From Colwellia marinimaniae (GTDB lineage Bacteria > Pseudomonadota > Gammaproteobacteria > Enterobacterales > Alteromonadaceae): a stretch of 64,000 nt of DNA. The notes beneath the pieces are model-generated. The model worked only from the letters and a program-made list of their open reading frames with translations. It had not been told where the DNA came from and searched no databases. Positions 26,308 to 34,020 of the stretch are shown piece by piece (the stretch's first letter is position 1; every line of letters begins with the position of its first letter). The stretch spans positions 124,001-188,000 of the forward strand of contig NZ_BDQM01000005.1 of NCBI RefSeq assembly GCF_002207865.1, given 5' to 3'. A program made the translations under genes and the position numbers.

Positions 26308-27918
26308 ATGGCGAATATACTATCTAATTTTACTCTTTTTAAAGCCGGTGCGAAATCAATACATATTGCCACCTTACTTTGCAGCGCATTAATATTGACC
26401 TCATGTGGTGGTTCATCATCAACAGAGGCCGAAACAGAGCCCACTGACTCTAATCTCCCGCCGGCAGAGTTACCAATAGCGGAGCCGCTATTAATAGAAG
26501 CTGAAGATTATGTGCGTTTTTTAGATACGACTCAGGGTAACGAAGGTAATGCTTTTCGCAATGACAATGTCGATATTGAAGAGTTGAGCAGTGGTGAAGG
26601 TTTTATTGTTAGTTATACCGAGACAGGTGAATGGCTAGAATATGATTTCACCTTAACGGCTGGTAGTTATATATTGTCGATAAAAGTTGCTTCAGCGCTT
26701 GGTGGTGGGGCTTACTCTTTATTTCTTGATGATGAGCTAGTAGCGACCGATAGTGTCGCTGAAACTGGGGGTTGGCAAGTTTTTGAAAACCATGATGTTG
26801 CCCTACTTACTGTTACAGAAGGTGCTCATATTTTACGCCTTGAAATCATTTCAGGGCCTTTCAATATAGATAGTATTCACTTTAAAGTGGATGATGGTAG
26901 CTTTGTACCTCCCGTAGTTGTACCCGAAGAGGCGCCATTGCAGCTGCCTGATGTTAAGGTGGTGATAGACCCCAACCCAATCAGTCCACTAACGGCAGTG
27001 AGTGAAATGGGCATTGGCATTAATTTGGGCAATACTTTAGACGCACCAACAGAAGGCTCTTGGGCACCGGCAGCAGAAGAGCAATTCATTATTGATTTTA
27101 AAGAGGCGGGATTCAAACATGTGAGGATCCCAGTTACTTGGCATGAACGTACCGATAGCTCAGCGCCATATCAAGTAGATGCTGCTGAAATGGATAGAGT
27201 GGAAACCATAGTTGATTGGGCGCTACAGCAAGAGCTTTATGTTATTTTAAATGCCCATCATGATAACTGGCTCAAAGATAACTATGCTAGTCAGAGTAAT
27301 CGCAATCGTTTTGACTCGATTTGGTTGCAAATCGTTGAGCGATTCAAATATAAATCAGCAAAATTACTGTTTGAAATTCTCAATGAACCTGTTGGCTTAA
27401 CCATTGATAATGTCGATGAAATAAATGTACGAGTGCTCGATATTATTCGCCGAGCGAATCCGACCCGTTTAGTGGTGTTTTCTGGCAATGGTTTTACCCC
27501 AATTGATGCTTTGTTAGCCGCGGCAATACCCGATAAAAATGATGATTATTTAATTGCTAATTTCCATGCTTACGACCCCTGGCCGTTTGCTGGTCAGTGT
27601 CTTAGGGATTGGGGTACAGATGCAGATATCGCTGCATTAGGTGATATCTATCAAAAAGCCCATAACTGGTCAGTCGAACATGATATCCCAGTAACCGTCA
27701 ATGAATTTGGTGTTGCCCACTTTGACTTTACTGCCCCTGAGAATATCTGTAATGAAGATGACCGTTTAAAATATATTGCAGCGCATGTGAATTTCGCCAC
27801 AGCGCATGGTATAGCGGCAACTTTTTGGGATGATGCCGGTTCGTTTAGCACTTATGACCGTGCTGAGTATAGCTGGGGGCCAGAAAAAGATATTCTTGTC
27901 GCGCCGAACTTACCCTAA
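26308..27918 (+). CDS. CBM-GH5 endo-beta-glucanase lipoprotein
   Basis: A 536-residue lipoprotein (lipobox LTSC, Cys33) that would cut beta-glucans at the cell surface or in the periplasm. After a Ser/Glu/Pro linker, a CBM6/35-like module (about residues 60-195) starts IEAEDYVRFLDT and ends NIDSIHFKV. The GH5 domain (about 225-530) starts MGIGINLGNTLDAP and holds the acid/base Glu360 (ILNEP) and nucleophile Glu466 (VNEFG), with the HVRIPVTW, LNAHHDNW and NFHAYDPW blocks of endoglucanases. The bond cannot be fixed by eye; cellulose, lichenan or mixed-linkage glucan fits. It is followed by a GH63-like hydrolase. Confidence 0.9.
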   Translation: MANILSNFTLFKAGAKSIHIATLLCSALILTSCGGSSSTEAETEPTDSNLPPAELPIAEPLLIEAEDYVRFLDTTQGNEGNAFRNDNVDIEELSSGEGFIVSYTETGEWLEYDFTLTAGSYILSIKVASALGGGAYSLFLDDELVATDSVAETGGWQVFENHDVALLTVTEGAHILRLEIISGPFNIDSIHFKVDDGSFVPPVVVPEEAPLQLPDVKVVIDPNPISPLTAVSEMGIGINLGNTLDAPTEGSWAPAAEEQFIIDFKEAGFKHVRIPVTWHERTDSSAPYQVDAAEMDRVETIVDWALQQELYVILNAHHDNWLKDNYASQSNRNRFDSIWLQIVERFKYKSAKLLFEILNEPVGLTIDNVDEINVRVLDIIRRANPTRLVVFSGNGFTPIDALLAAAIPDKNDDYLIANFHAYDPWPFAGQCLRDWGTDADIAALGDIYQKAHNWSVEHDIPVTVNEFGVAHFDFTAPENICNEDDRLKYIAAHVNFATAHGIAATFWDDAGSFSTYDRAEYSWGPEKDILVAPNLP

Positions 27919-28124
27919 AATTTTAGACTAACTGCACAGTTAATAACCCAGTAACTCAGCATATTGATAAAGAAAAAATAAATTATCTCATTGCAGTTAG
28001 GCACTTTCTCAAAAAATGAAAGCTCAGCCATATTTAAACAAGTACTGAAATATATGCTACTTGCTCAGACAAAAATGTAACTAAAACGACCTTTATTTAA
28101 AAACAATCCTTAGAAATTGGGAAT

Positions 28125-29723
28125 ATGAATTTTATGAGTTTTAAACGTACTTTTACCACAGCTATCAGCCCGCTAATTTATCTAACGCTAGCTTGCACCC
28201 TGTTTAGTGCAGCGCTTAGTGCCCTACCGGCACCAACTGAACTAGGTCAGTTCTATGTGAAGAAGCAGTATTCAGGACAAGCAATACCAAGTTTTTCCCA
28301 AAACAAACATAGGCTACCTAAACCTATCTTCGACGCTAAACCTGAGTATATCGACTTTTACTATCGTGCTTGGCAAATAGGCTTTGAGCACTTTAAAAAA
28401 CCGCAGGCAAGCAGCCCTTTTGTTTCAAACTTTATTGATGAAGCTTTTAACGACAATATATTTTTATGGGACATGAGTTTTTCAACCATGTGGGGCAATT
28501 ACGCTCATCACATTTTCCCTAGCATTGACGGCTTAGACAATTTTTATCGTCTGCAAATGAGCGATGGTGAAATAGTACGAGAAGTCGGCGAAAAAGATGG
28601 TCATTTAGGTGTTATTGGCTGGTCTGAGCCTGGCACCGCCGGGAATTTAAACCACCCTATTCTACCTTGGGCTGAGCTAGAATCTTATAGAATCACCAAC
28701 AACAAAAAACGCCTCGCCGATGTTTACCTGCCATTAGTAAAGTATCGTGAAAGTTTTAGCAAAATTTATCACCCAGCTTCTGGTTTATACCTTACCGATA
28801 AAGCGGCCATGGATGACTCGCCACGCAATAAGCAAATGTTAGCGGGTATCGATGTCGCCGCCGAAATGGTTATTTTTGATCGTTGGTTGGCGGAAATTGC
28901 CACTGAGCTAGGCAAGGATAGTGAAGCCAAACACTATCTTGCTCGCGCTGATGATTATGCAACGTTTATTAATGACAAACTTTGGCATGAAGAAAGCGGT
29001 TTCTATTATGATTGGGGCAAAAATAACAAATTGATGACTATGCGCACTATTGCCGCATTTTGGACCATGCTTGGCAAAATTCCTAATGATAAGCAATTGG
29101 CTCGGTTAATCGAACACCTTAATGATCCTAAGTCATTCAACACCAAGCATAGAGTGCCAACCCACCCCGCTGATGAAGTAGGCTTTAATGGCGACTATTG
29201 GGCCGGTGCTGTTTGGGTGCCAACAAATACCATGGTGATACAAGGGCTGGAAGTAAATAATGAGTTCGCATTAGCACGAGAAATAGCGATGAATCACCTT
29301 GATAGCACCACCCAGGTTTTTGTTGAAACGAATACTGCGTGGGAAAACTATACGCCACTTGAAATTAAGCAAGGCCGTAAAGCAAAAGCTGATTTTATCG
29401 GTTGGTCAGGTTTAGCCCCGATTAATTATTTGATTAAACATGCCATTGGACTGCGCATCAATGCACCAAAGAATGAAATTACTTGGCGTATTAATGAGCT
29501 TGGTCGCCATGGCATACAAGGTTTGCGCTTTAATGGGCAAGGAGAAGCCATGAATTCAGTTGATTTAATAGCAAAAAAACGAAAAGAGTTAAGCGATGAT
29601 ATTCATATCAACATCCAATGTCGACAAGCCTTTACCCTGAATATTATTAGCCCGTTTGCTCAGCAGAGTTATCAAATAAATTGCCAAAACAAAACAGAAA
29701 TAGTCTTTATAAATAATAAGTAA
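28125..29723 (+). CDS. GH63/MGH1-like (alpha/alpha)6 glycoside hydrolase, exported
   Basis: A 532-residue exported hydrolase with a signal peptide (hydrophobic ISPLIYLTLACTLFSAALSA, about residues 12-36). The body is the (alpha/alpha)6-barrel type shared by GH63, GH37 trehalase and MGH1-like proteins. The visible anchors are DNIFLWDMSFSTMWG (conserved Trp-Asp), REVGEKDGH, GWSEPGTAGNLNHP, the HPADEVGFNGDYWAGAVW segment and ENYTPLEIKQG. It could act on alpha-glucosides or on oligosaccharides released nearby. ATG 28125 is used, though ATG 28134 is also possible. It lies about 200 bp behind the GH5 gene. Confidence 0.75.
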   Translation: MNFMSFKRTFTTAISPLIYLTLACTLFSAALSALPAPTELGQFYVKKQYSGQAIPSFSQNKHRLPKPIFDAKPEYIDFYYRAWQIGFEHFKKPQASSPFVSNFIDEAFNDNIFLWDMSFSTMWGNYAHHIFPSIDGLDNFYRLQMSDGEIVREVGEKDGHLGVIGWSEPGTAGNLNHPILPWAELESYRITNNKKRLADVYLPLVKYRESFSKIYHPASGLYLTDKAAMDDSPRNKQMLAGIDVAAEMVIFDRWLAEIATELGKDSEAKHYLARADDYATFINDKLWHEESGFYYDWGKNNKLMTMRTIAAFWTMLGKIPNDKQLARLIEHLNDPKSFNTKHRVPTHPADEVGFNGDYWAGAVWVPTNTMVIQGLEVNNEFALAREIAMNHLDSTTQVFVETNTAWENYTPLEIKQGRKAKADFIGWSGLAPINYLIKHAIGLRINAPKNEITWRINELGRHGIQGLRFNGQGEAMNSVDLIAKKRKELSDDIHINIQCRQAFTLNIISPFAQQSYQINCQNKTEIVFINNK

Positions 29724-29782
29724 ATTTATTTTGTTATATTTTATAAGTAGTTAGTTGATGAATAATTTAATAGACAAATAAA

Positions 29783-29796
29783 TGAAAGCGCTTACA
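29783..29796. promoter_or_regulatory. LacI-type operator (TGAAAGCGCTTACA)
   Basis: One mismatch from the perfect 14-bp palindrome found elsewhere in the window. It lies 40 bp upstream of the 136-aa hypothetical gene at 29836. Confidence 0.65.
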
Positions 29797-29835
29797 ATGA
29801 AAAGTGAACTAACAAATACATGTTGAGGTAGTATT

Positions 29836-30246
29836 ATGCACAAACATAGAATAAGTTTCGCCGATATTAACATTATTAGCGCTAGCATTGCCGAAGTTAT
29901 TGTCGATGAAGGCATTGAAGTATCTTTAGAAATGGTTGAAGAACATGATAACTTTATTGCCTCTATTTTTAAGGGAAGTTATGGTGTTTTACTCAATAAA
30001 ATTAATACCTACTCTTATAGCCCAGAAGCACAATACATCATGGGGTCTGCCGAAAATATAGTGGCTATTGCGGCGGTAAATTATAATGAGCAAGGCCAGC
30101 AATCTAGCAAAGCGATTGCCGATAAACGCGTCATTGATCAATTAAATTTCAGGACATTTTCAGGTTTGGATTTAGGCTGGCAGCAGGCAATAACCTGGCT
30201 AGATCAAGAATTAAAGAGCAATATCACCCCAGCCTATTCGCCATAG
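29836..30246 (+). CDS. Hypothetical protein, 136 aa, possibly STAS-like
   Basis: An unrecognised soluble 136-residue protein. The pattern of alternating strands and helices, with GSYGVLLNKINTYSYSPEAQ in the middle and a final helix LGWQQAITWLDQEL, resembles the small STAS/SpoIIAA-like proteins, but key residues could not be confirmed. A LacI-type operator lies 40 bp upstream, so it seems to be induced with the carbohydrate genes. It stands alone, between the GH63-like gene and a convergent operon. Confidence 0.7.
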   Translation: MHKHRISFADINIISASIAEVIVDEGIEVSLEMVEEHDNFIASIFKGSYGVLLNKINTYSYSPEAQYIMGSAENIVAIAAVNYNEQGQQSSKAIADKRVIDQLNFRTFSGLDLGWQQAITWLDQELKSNITPAYSP

Positions 30247-30369
30247 TAGAATAAGAAGATTAAGTTATGCCGATAAGTAGCGGGGCAGATAATAGTTATT
30301 TATTGGCTGCCCTATATTCAAGGTAATCTTTTGAATAATGTTGTTTTTAAGTTCAAATTTTAGGGGGAG

Positions 30370-31161
30370 TTACTGAACTGAGTCATTTAGGTATCGCAAG
30401 CTAGCAATAATGCTTAGATGATCTGAAGGATAAGCAGCTATTTTTTTTGCCCTACCAGTGAGGCCTTTAACGAAAAGACAATCAATACCGGCACTTTTAA
30501 CTAAGGTCAGCTTAGCTTTTGACTGCACTAATATTACTTCTCTACTATCGCATTGACTATTAAAGTCACCCAATAATATTTTCGGGTATTGAGCAATTTT
30601 ATTTAGCTGGGCCGCTGTTTCTTTAGCATTGGCTATGCGAGTCGCAATACTTTCATGGTCCCAATGAACATTAACGATAAAATAACGCTTATCCACTTTT
30701 GCTATCACCGCATACTCACCTGTTCTGGTGGCATTAGGGCCATCGGTTAAATCAAAACGGCCAGACTCGATAAAGCGATTACCCTGACAAAGATTAATAA
30801 AAATTTGAAATTGACGCTGCCAACACTCTCCAAGTGATGTCTTCAAAGTCATAGCACGCTGATAGTTAGTCGGCAGTTTATTATTAATATCGTTTTCTTT
30901 AAGCTGCCAATCGTCGACACCTTCTTGGATAGCAAGAACATCAACCTGATTAGCCGTAATTAACTGCGCGTAATCATCACTATGCGCTGGCATGGTTTTC
31001 CAACCATAGATGTTTAATGACATCACAGTGATAGTCTCAGGTACTGTGGCGGCAGGCACTTCAGTGTTCAAACTAGATGCAGCGACAAGGCTAAGTAAGA
31101 TTATTTTTACTTTCAAAGAAACTACCACCCTATTGAATGTCAGCTTAGTGCTTAAGCTCAT
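30370..31161 (-). CDS. Exported endonuclease/exonuclease/phosphatase (EEP) family protein
   Basis: A 263-residue metal-dependent phosphodiesterase-fold protein with an N-terminal signal segment (VKIILLSLVAASSLNT). EEP motifs are visible in order: VMSLNIYGW (Asn), AIQEGVDDW (metal-binding Glu), HWDHESIATR, LLGDFNSQCDS (Asp/Asn) and the final SDHLSI (Asp-His). The chosen ATG at 31161 overlaps the 3' end of the esterase gene by 17 bp, so the two are coupled; a GTG at 31131 is an alternative. The substrate could be nucleic acid, a nucleotide, a phospholipid or a phosphosugar. It is the last gene of a three-gene operon of exported hydrolases. Confidence 0.82.
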   Translation of the reverse strand: MSLSTKLTFNRVVVSLKVKIILLSLVAASSLNTEVPAATVPETITVMSLNIYGWKTMPAHSDDYAQLITANQVDVLAIQEGVDDWQLKENDINNKLPTNYQRAMTLKTSLGECWQRQFQIFINLCQGNRFIESGRFDLTDGPNATRTGEYAVIAKVDKRYFIVNVHWDHESIATRIANAKETAAQLNKIAQYPKILLGDFNSQCDSREVILVQSKAKLTLVKSAGIDCLFVKGLTGRAKKIAAYPSDHLSIIASLRYLNDSVQ

Positions 31162-32101
31162 AAGATAAGAACCACTGATAAAGATCGTCGCCGGAATAAA
31201 CTCGAGTCCAAGCATCATGACCTTTATCTTCATGCACAGTAAAACGCACGTTGTTATGGCCAAGTTTTTCTAAGGTATCGAGTCCCGCATAAAAATACTG
31301 AATATTCACCGCACTATCTCTACCGCCGGAAAATTGCCAAACCGGTAACTTATGCTTTGCTATTGGCGCCATTAAACTCGGATGGCCCCAACCAACTACC
31401 GGGGCGATAGCAGCGAACCTTTCAGGGTATTTACTCGCCAGATACCAGGTGCCAAAGCCGCCATAACTAAGTCCTGATAAATAGGTTTTATCTACATTGA
31501 CTCGGTACTTTGCTTGTACGCTATCAAGCATGGCAATTAAATCAGTCTCAAGTTTTTCCCAGCCTTGTGGCAATAACGGCGCAACCTCACCCATATCAGT
31601 TAGTGAAGGTGTTCTTTGCATAGCAGTTTGTGTTTGAAAAGCCGCGCTGCGCTTAGGTACACCATTAGCTAATCTTTTTGGAATGTTTTCTTTAGAGCGG
31701 TTATCAATATAGGTAATGCCTTTTTTATCAAAACCAAACATAGGCAGCTGCGGTGAAATTATAATAAAAGGCAAATCTTTTTTCTGTACCCAAGCCTCAT
31801 ATAAAGGCCCTTGCATCAAGACAAAACCGAGTTCATCTTGGCCATTGCCGCGCTCACCATTACCATGTAAAAACAGCATTACCGGCCATTTTTTCTCTGG
31901 TTTGGAGTGATAACCTCGGGGTAAATAAACAAAATATTCGCGCTGACTGTTATCAACACTAGATTGGTAGTCTTCTCGCAGTAACTCGGCTGTTGAAGGA
32001 AGTGTTGTTTCAGGCTGTGTTGTTAAGCTTTGACTAGTATCGCTCGAACAAGCCAGTAGCAAAAAACTAATAGCGGTTAAACAAAATATTATTTTTTTCA
32101 T
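31145..32101 (-). CDS. Alpha/beta-hydrolase esterase lipoprotein
   Basis: A 318-residue lipoprotein esterase (lipobox LLAC, Cys18). The catalytic domain has MLFLHGNGERG (oxyanion region), the nucleophile elbow GLSYGGFG with the active Ser, GGRDSAV with the acid Asp and GHDAWT with the His. This is the layout of the CE1-like/phospholipase-carboxylesterase group used to remove acyl or feruloyl groups from polysaccharides, but the acyl group is not known. The ATG at 32101 places the signal correctly; the longer frame to 32125 does not. It lies between a DraG-like lipoprotein and an EEP protein on the minus strand, 68 bp behind the former. Confidence 0.87.
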   Translation of the reverse strand: MKKIIFCLTAISFLLLACSSDTSQSLTTQPETTLPSTAELLREDYQSSVDNSQREYFVYLPRGYHSKPEKKWPVMLFLHGNGERGNGQDELGFVLMQGPLYEAWVQKKDLPFIIISPQLPMFGFDKKGITYIDNRSKENIPKRLANGVPKRSAAFQTQTAMQRTPSLTDMGEVAPLLPQGWEKLETDLIAMLDSVQAKYRVNVDKTYLSGLSYGGFGTWYLASKYPERFAAIAPVVGWGHPSLMAPIAKHKLPVWQFSGGRDSAVNIQYFYAGLDTLEKLGHNNVRFTVHEDKGHDAWTRVYSGDDLYQWFLSYELKH

Positions 32102-32169
32102 GATACTCAGTACTCCATAGCCCATAGTTCAAAGTGGTTTATGCCGATAATACGGGCGGTTAATTAAGC

Positions 32170-33552
32170 TTAACCTTTCGTTATAGGGATCAGCCAAACA
32201 TTATTAACAACATCAACTTTACCCTGCATTTGTTCAACCACCACTCGATCAATCACCCTAATCGCTCTTTGGGCCATTAGGCTAAAGGTATCTTCGCCAA
32301 CTTGGTTGGGGGTATGGTCTGGAAAGTTTCTTCGCGTACGGTGAATCCAATAACTTTCTGACAAGTTATCTTGACCAAACGCTTGCTCGACACCTTTTTT
32401 ACCAAGCATAAAACCTAATAAACCGCCCCAAGTCGCGGTCGGGTTATCTGAATCCCAGCCAGCCAATGTGCCTATTTGAATGGTGCGCACGATATCACCT
32501 TGTCCGTAGAACAAACTCACTAAACTGGCGGCAAAGTTAATACCCGCTCCAAAGGGATCATTATAAAGATAACCATCGGCATTATTAATTTGATAACGCT
32601 GATACACTGCATCACGGCTTTTTTCCCAATCACTTTTATCTGCATTTTGTTGATATGAGTTTTTAATAAAATCATACATTTTGGCTGGATAAGAATCTTT
32701 AGGAAGAACGTTACTTGCTTGCTCAGCCAACCACCAAGTTTGCTCTTGCATAGTTAAACTTTTATCCACAGACGAAGCAAGAGAATGCATAGTGATATAA
32801 AATTTGGCGATCCACTGAGCATCATATTTTGCTGATACCCTAATGGGTAAATGTGATAATTTTAACGCAATATCGGCTCTTACTGGCGCTAATAAACCAA
32901 ATATTTCCGTGGTCAGCTGAGCATCAATCATCATGTACTTAGCATTATTTTCCGGCTCACTGGTTGCTGGCGGCAACATGCCTTGCGCCATTAGTATTCG
33001 CGCTTGTTCATTAGCTTGCCACAAAAAATTTTCTTTAATTGCTATAGAGTGGGTAAATTTTTTAAACAGTGGTGCATCCTCTTCAGAGTAGGTGTGTACT
33101 AACCAACCAGTTCGGACTTGCTCAGCGGTTAACAAACTTGTTTGATGAAACTCATGTAAATACTGATACATGTATTCAATATCGGTATCATCATCTGCGC
33201 CCCAAGGTTGGCCCTTTTCAACAAAGAAAAAGTCAATGGTATCACTATGAGGTACCCCTTCCCCCCACACAGCGGGTAAATCCTTGCTACCCCAATCTTC
33301 ATCGGTATAAAAAGGCATGGTGGCTGGTGTGCCTACTTTATCCATTTCCGTCACTAATCCGGTCCAATTAGCGATACTTTGCCCTAACCAAAAGCCATGT
33401 AACTTATCTTGATAAGCGGCTCGTGAAATAGCGATGTAGTCAATATCTTTAAGCAGAGCTGAATCATTGACACTATCTGTCGGGACGTTTTCTGTACACG
33501 CAGATAAACAAATCATCACTACGAAGTATAAAAATAGCTTTGCTAATTTCAT
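32170..33552 (-). CDS. ADP-ribosylglycohydrolase-family lipoprotein
   Basis: A 460-residue protein with the DraG/ADP-ribosylglycohydrolase fold but carrying a lipoprotein signal (LSAC, Cys19), so it acts outside the cytoplasm. Two metal-binding clusters are visible: GADDDTDIEY at about residues 118-127 and AGWDSDNPTATWGGLLG near the C terminus, the second matching the GGDTDT(N) region of DraG. Classical members cleave the N-glycosidic bond of ADP-ribosylated arginine. Exported members inside polysaccharide loci more probably cleave a glycosidic bond in a glycan. It leads an operon with an esterase and an EEP protein. The ribosome site GGAG is good. Confidence 0.85.
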   Translation of the reverse strand: MKLAKLFLYFVVMICLSACTENVPTDSVNDSALLKDIDYIAISRAAYQDKLHGFWLGQSIANWTGLVTEMDKVGTPATMPFYTDEDWGSKDLPAVWGEGVPHSDTIDFFFVEKGQPWGADDDTDIEYMYQYLHEFHQTSLLTAEQVRTGWLVHTYSEEDAPLFKKFTHSIAIKENFLWQANEQARILMAQGMLPPATSEPENNAKYMMIDAQLTTEIFGLLAPVRADIALKLSHLPIRVSAKYDAQWIAKFYITMHSLASSVDKSLTMQEQTWWLAEQASNVLPKDSYPAKMYDFIKNSYQQNADKSDWEKSRDAVYQRYQINNADGYLYNDPFGAGINFAASLVSLFYGQGDIVRTIQIGTLAGWDSDNPTATWGGLLGFMLGKKGVEQAFGQDNLSESYWIHRTRRNFPDHTPNQVGEDTFSLMAQRAIRVIDRVVVEQMQGKVDVVNNVWLIPITKG

Positions 33553-33756
33553 CGACTATCTCCAGTTAACATAAATGGATATTTAAATTTTTTCGGGCTA
33601 AGCATCGAAGTAATTTAAAATATGGAACAATATTGAACAATATATATGAGGTGGTAAACCTAAAGATACTCAGCACTGTATTGCAAATAATGCCTTGTGC
33701 ATGAGTATCTTTCAACATCGACGAAGCGCTAACAACTGTTAGCTAGATGTCATGTG

Positions 33757-34020
33757 ATACCAATTCCCTTAAATTTATTCCCACCTCAGAGCTATGTCAG
33801 AGAAGTTATAATAAATAAAATTTGTGCAGGTATAGTCACTCTATATCTAACAAATTGGTGAAATTATTATTTTTCTGACCAGCTCCCAAGGGCGAGTTTA
33901 AAAGGCTTACATTCGTCGTTATTGATTTTGACAGGGGAATAACCATTATCTGCAATCAATGCCTTGCACCTAAGCCTTTTAACTCTCGCTGATTGAGAAA
34001 TAACTTAATGGACTTGGTAT
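33757..34020. repeat. MITE-like element with 22-bp inverted ends, copy D
   Basis: The left end ATACCAATTCCCTTAAATTT and the inverse of the right end (34020 leftwards: ATACCAAGTCCATTAAGTTA) match at about 18 of 22. Inside, GAGTTTAAAAGGCTTA near 33893 and its inverse TAAGCCTTTTAACTC near 33972 form a long hairpin. The string at 33917-33933 is an exact inverse of 12229-12245 in copy A. The right terminal base is also the last base of the GH3 stop codon. Bases 33553-33756 show nothing recognisable. Confidence 0.75.
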
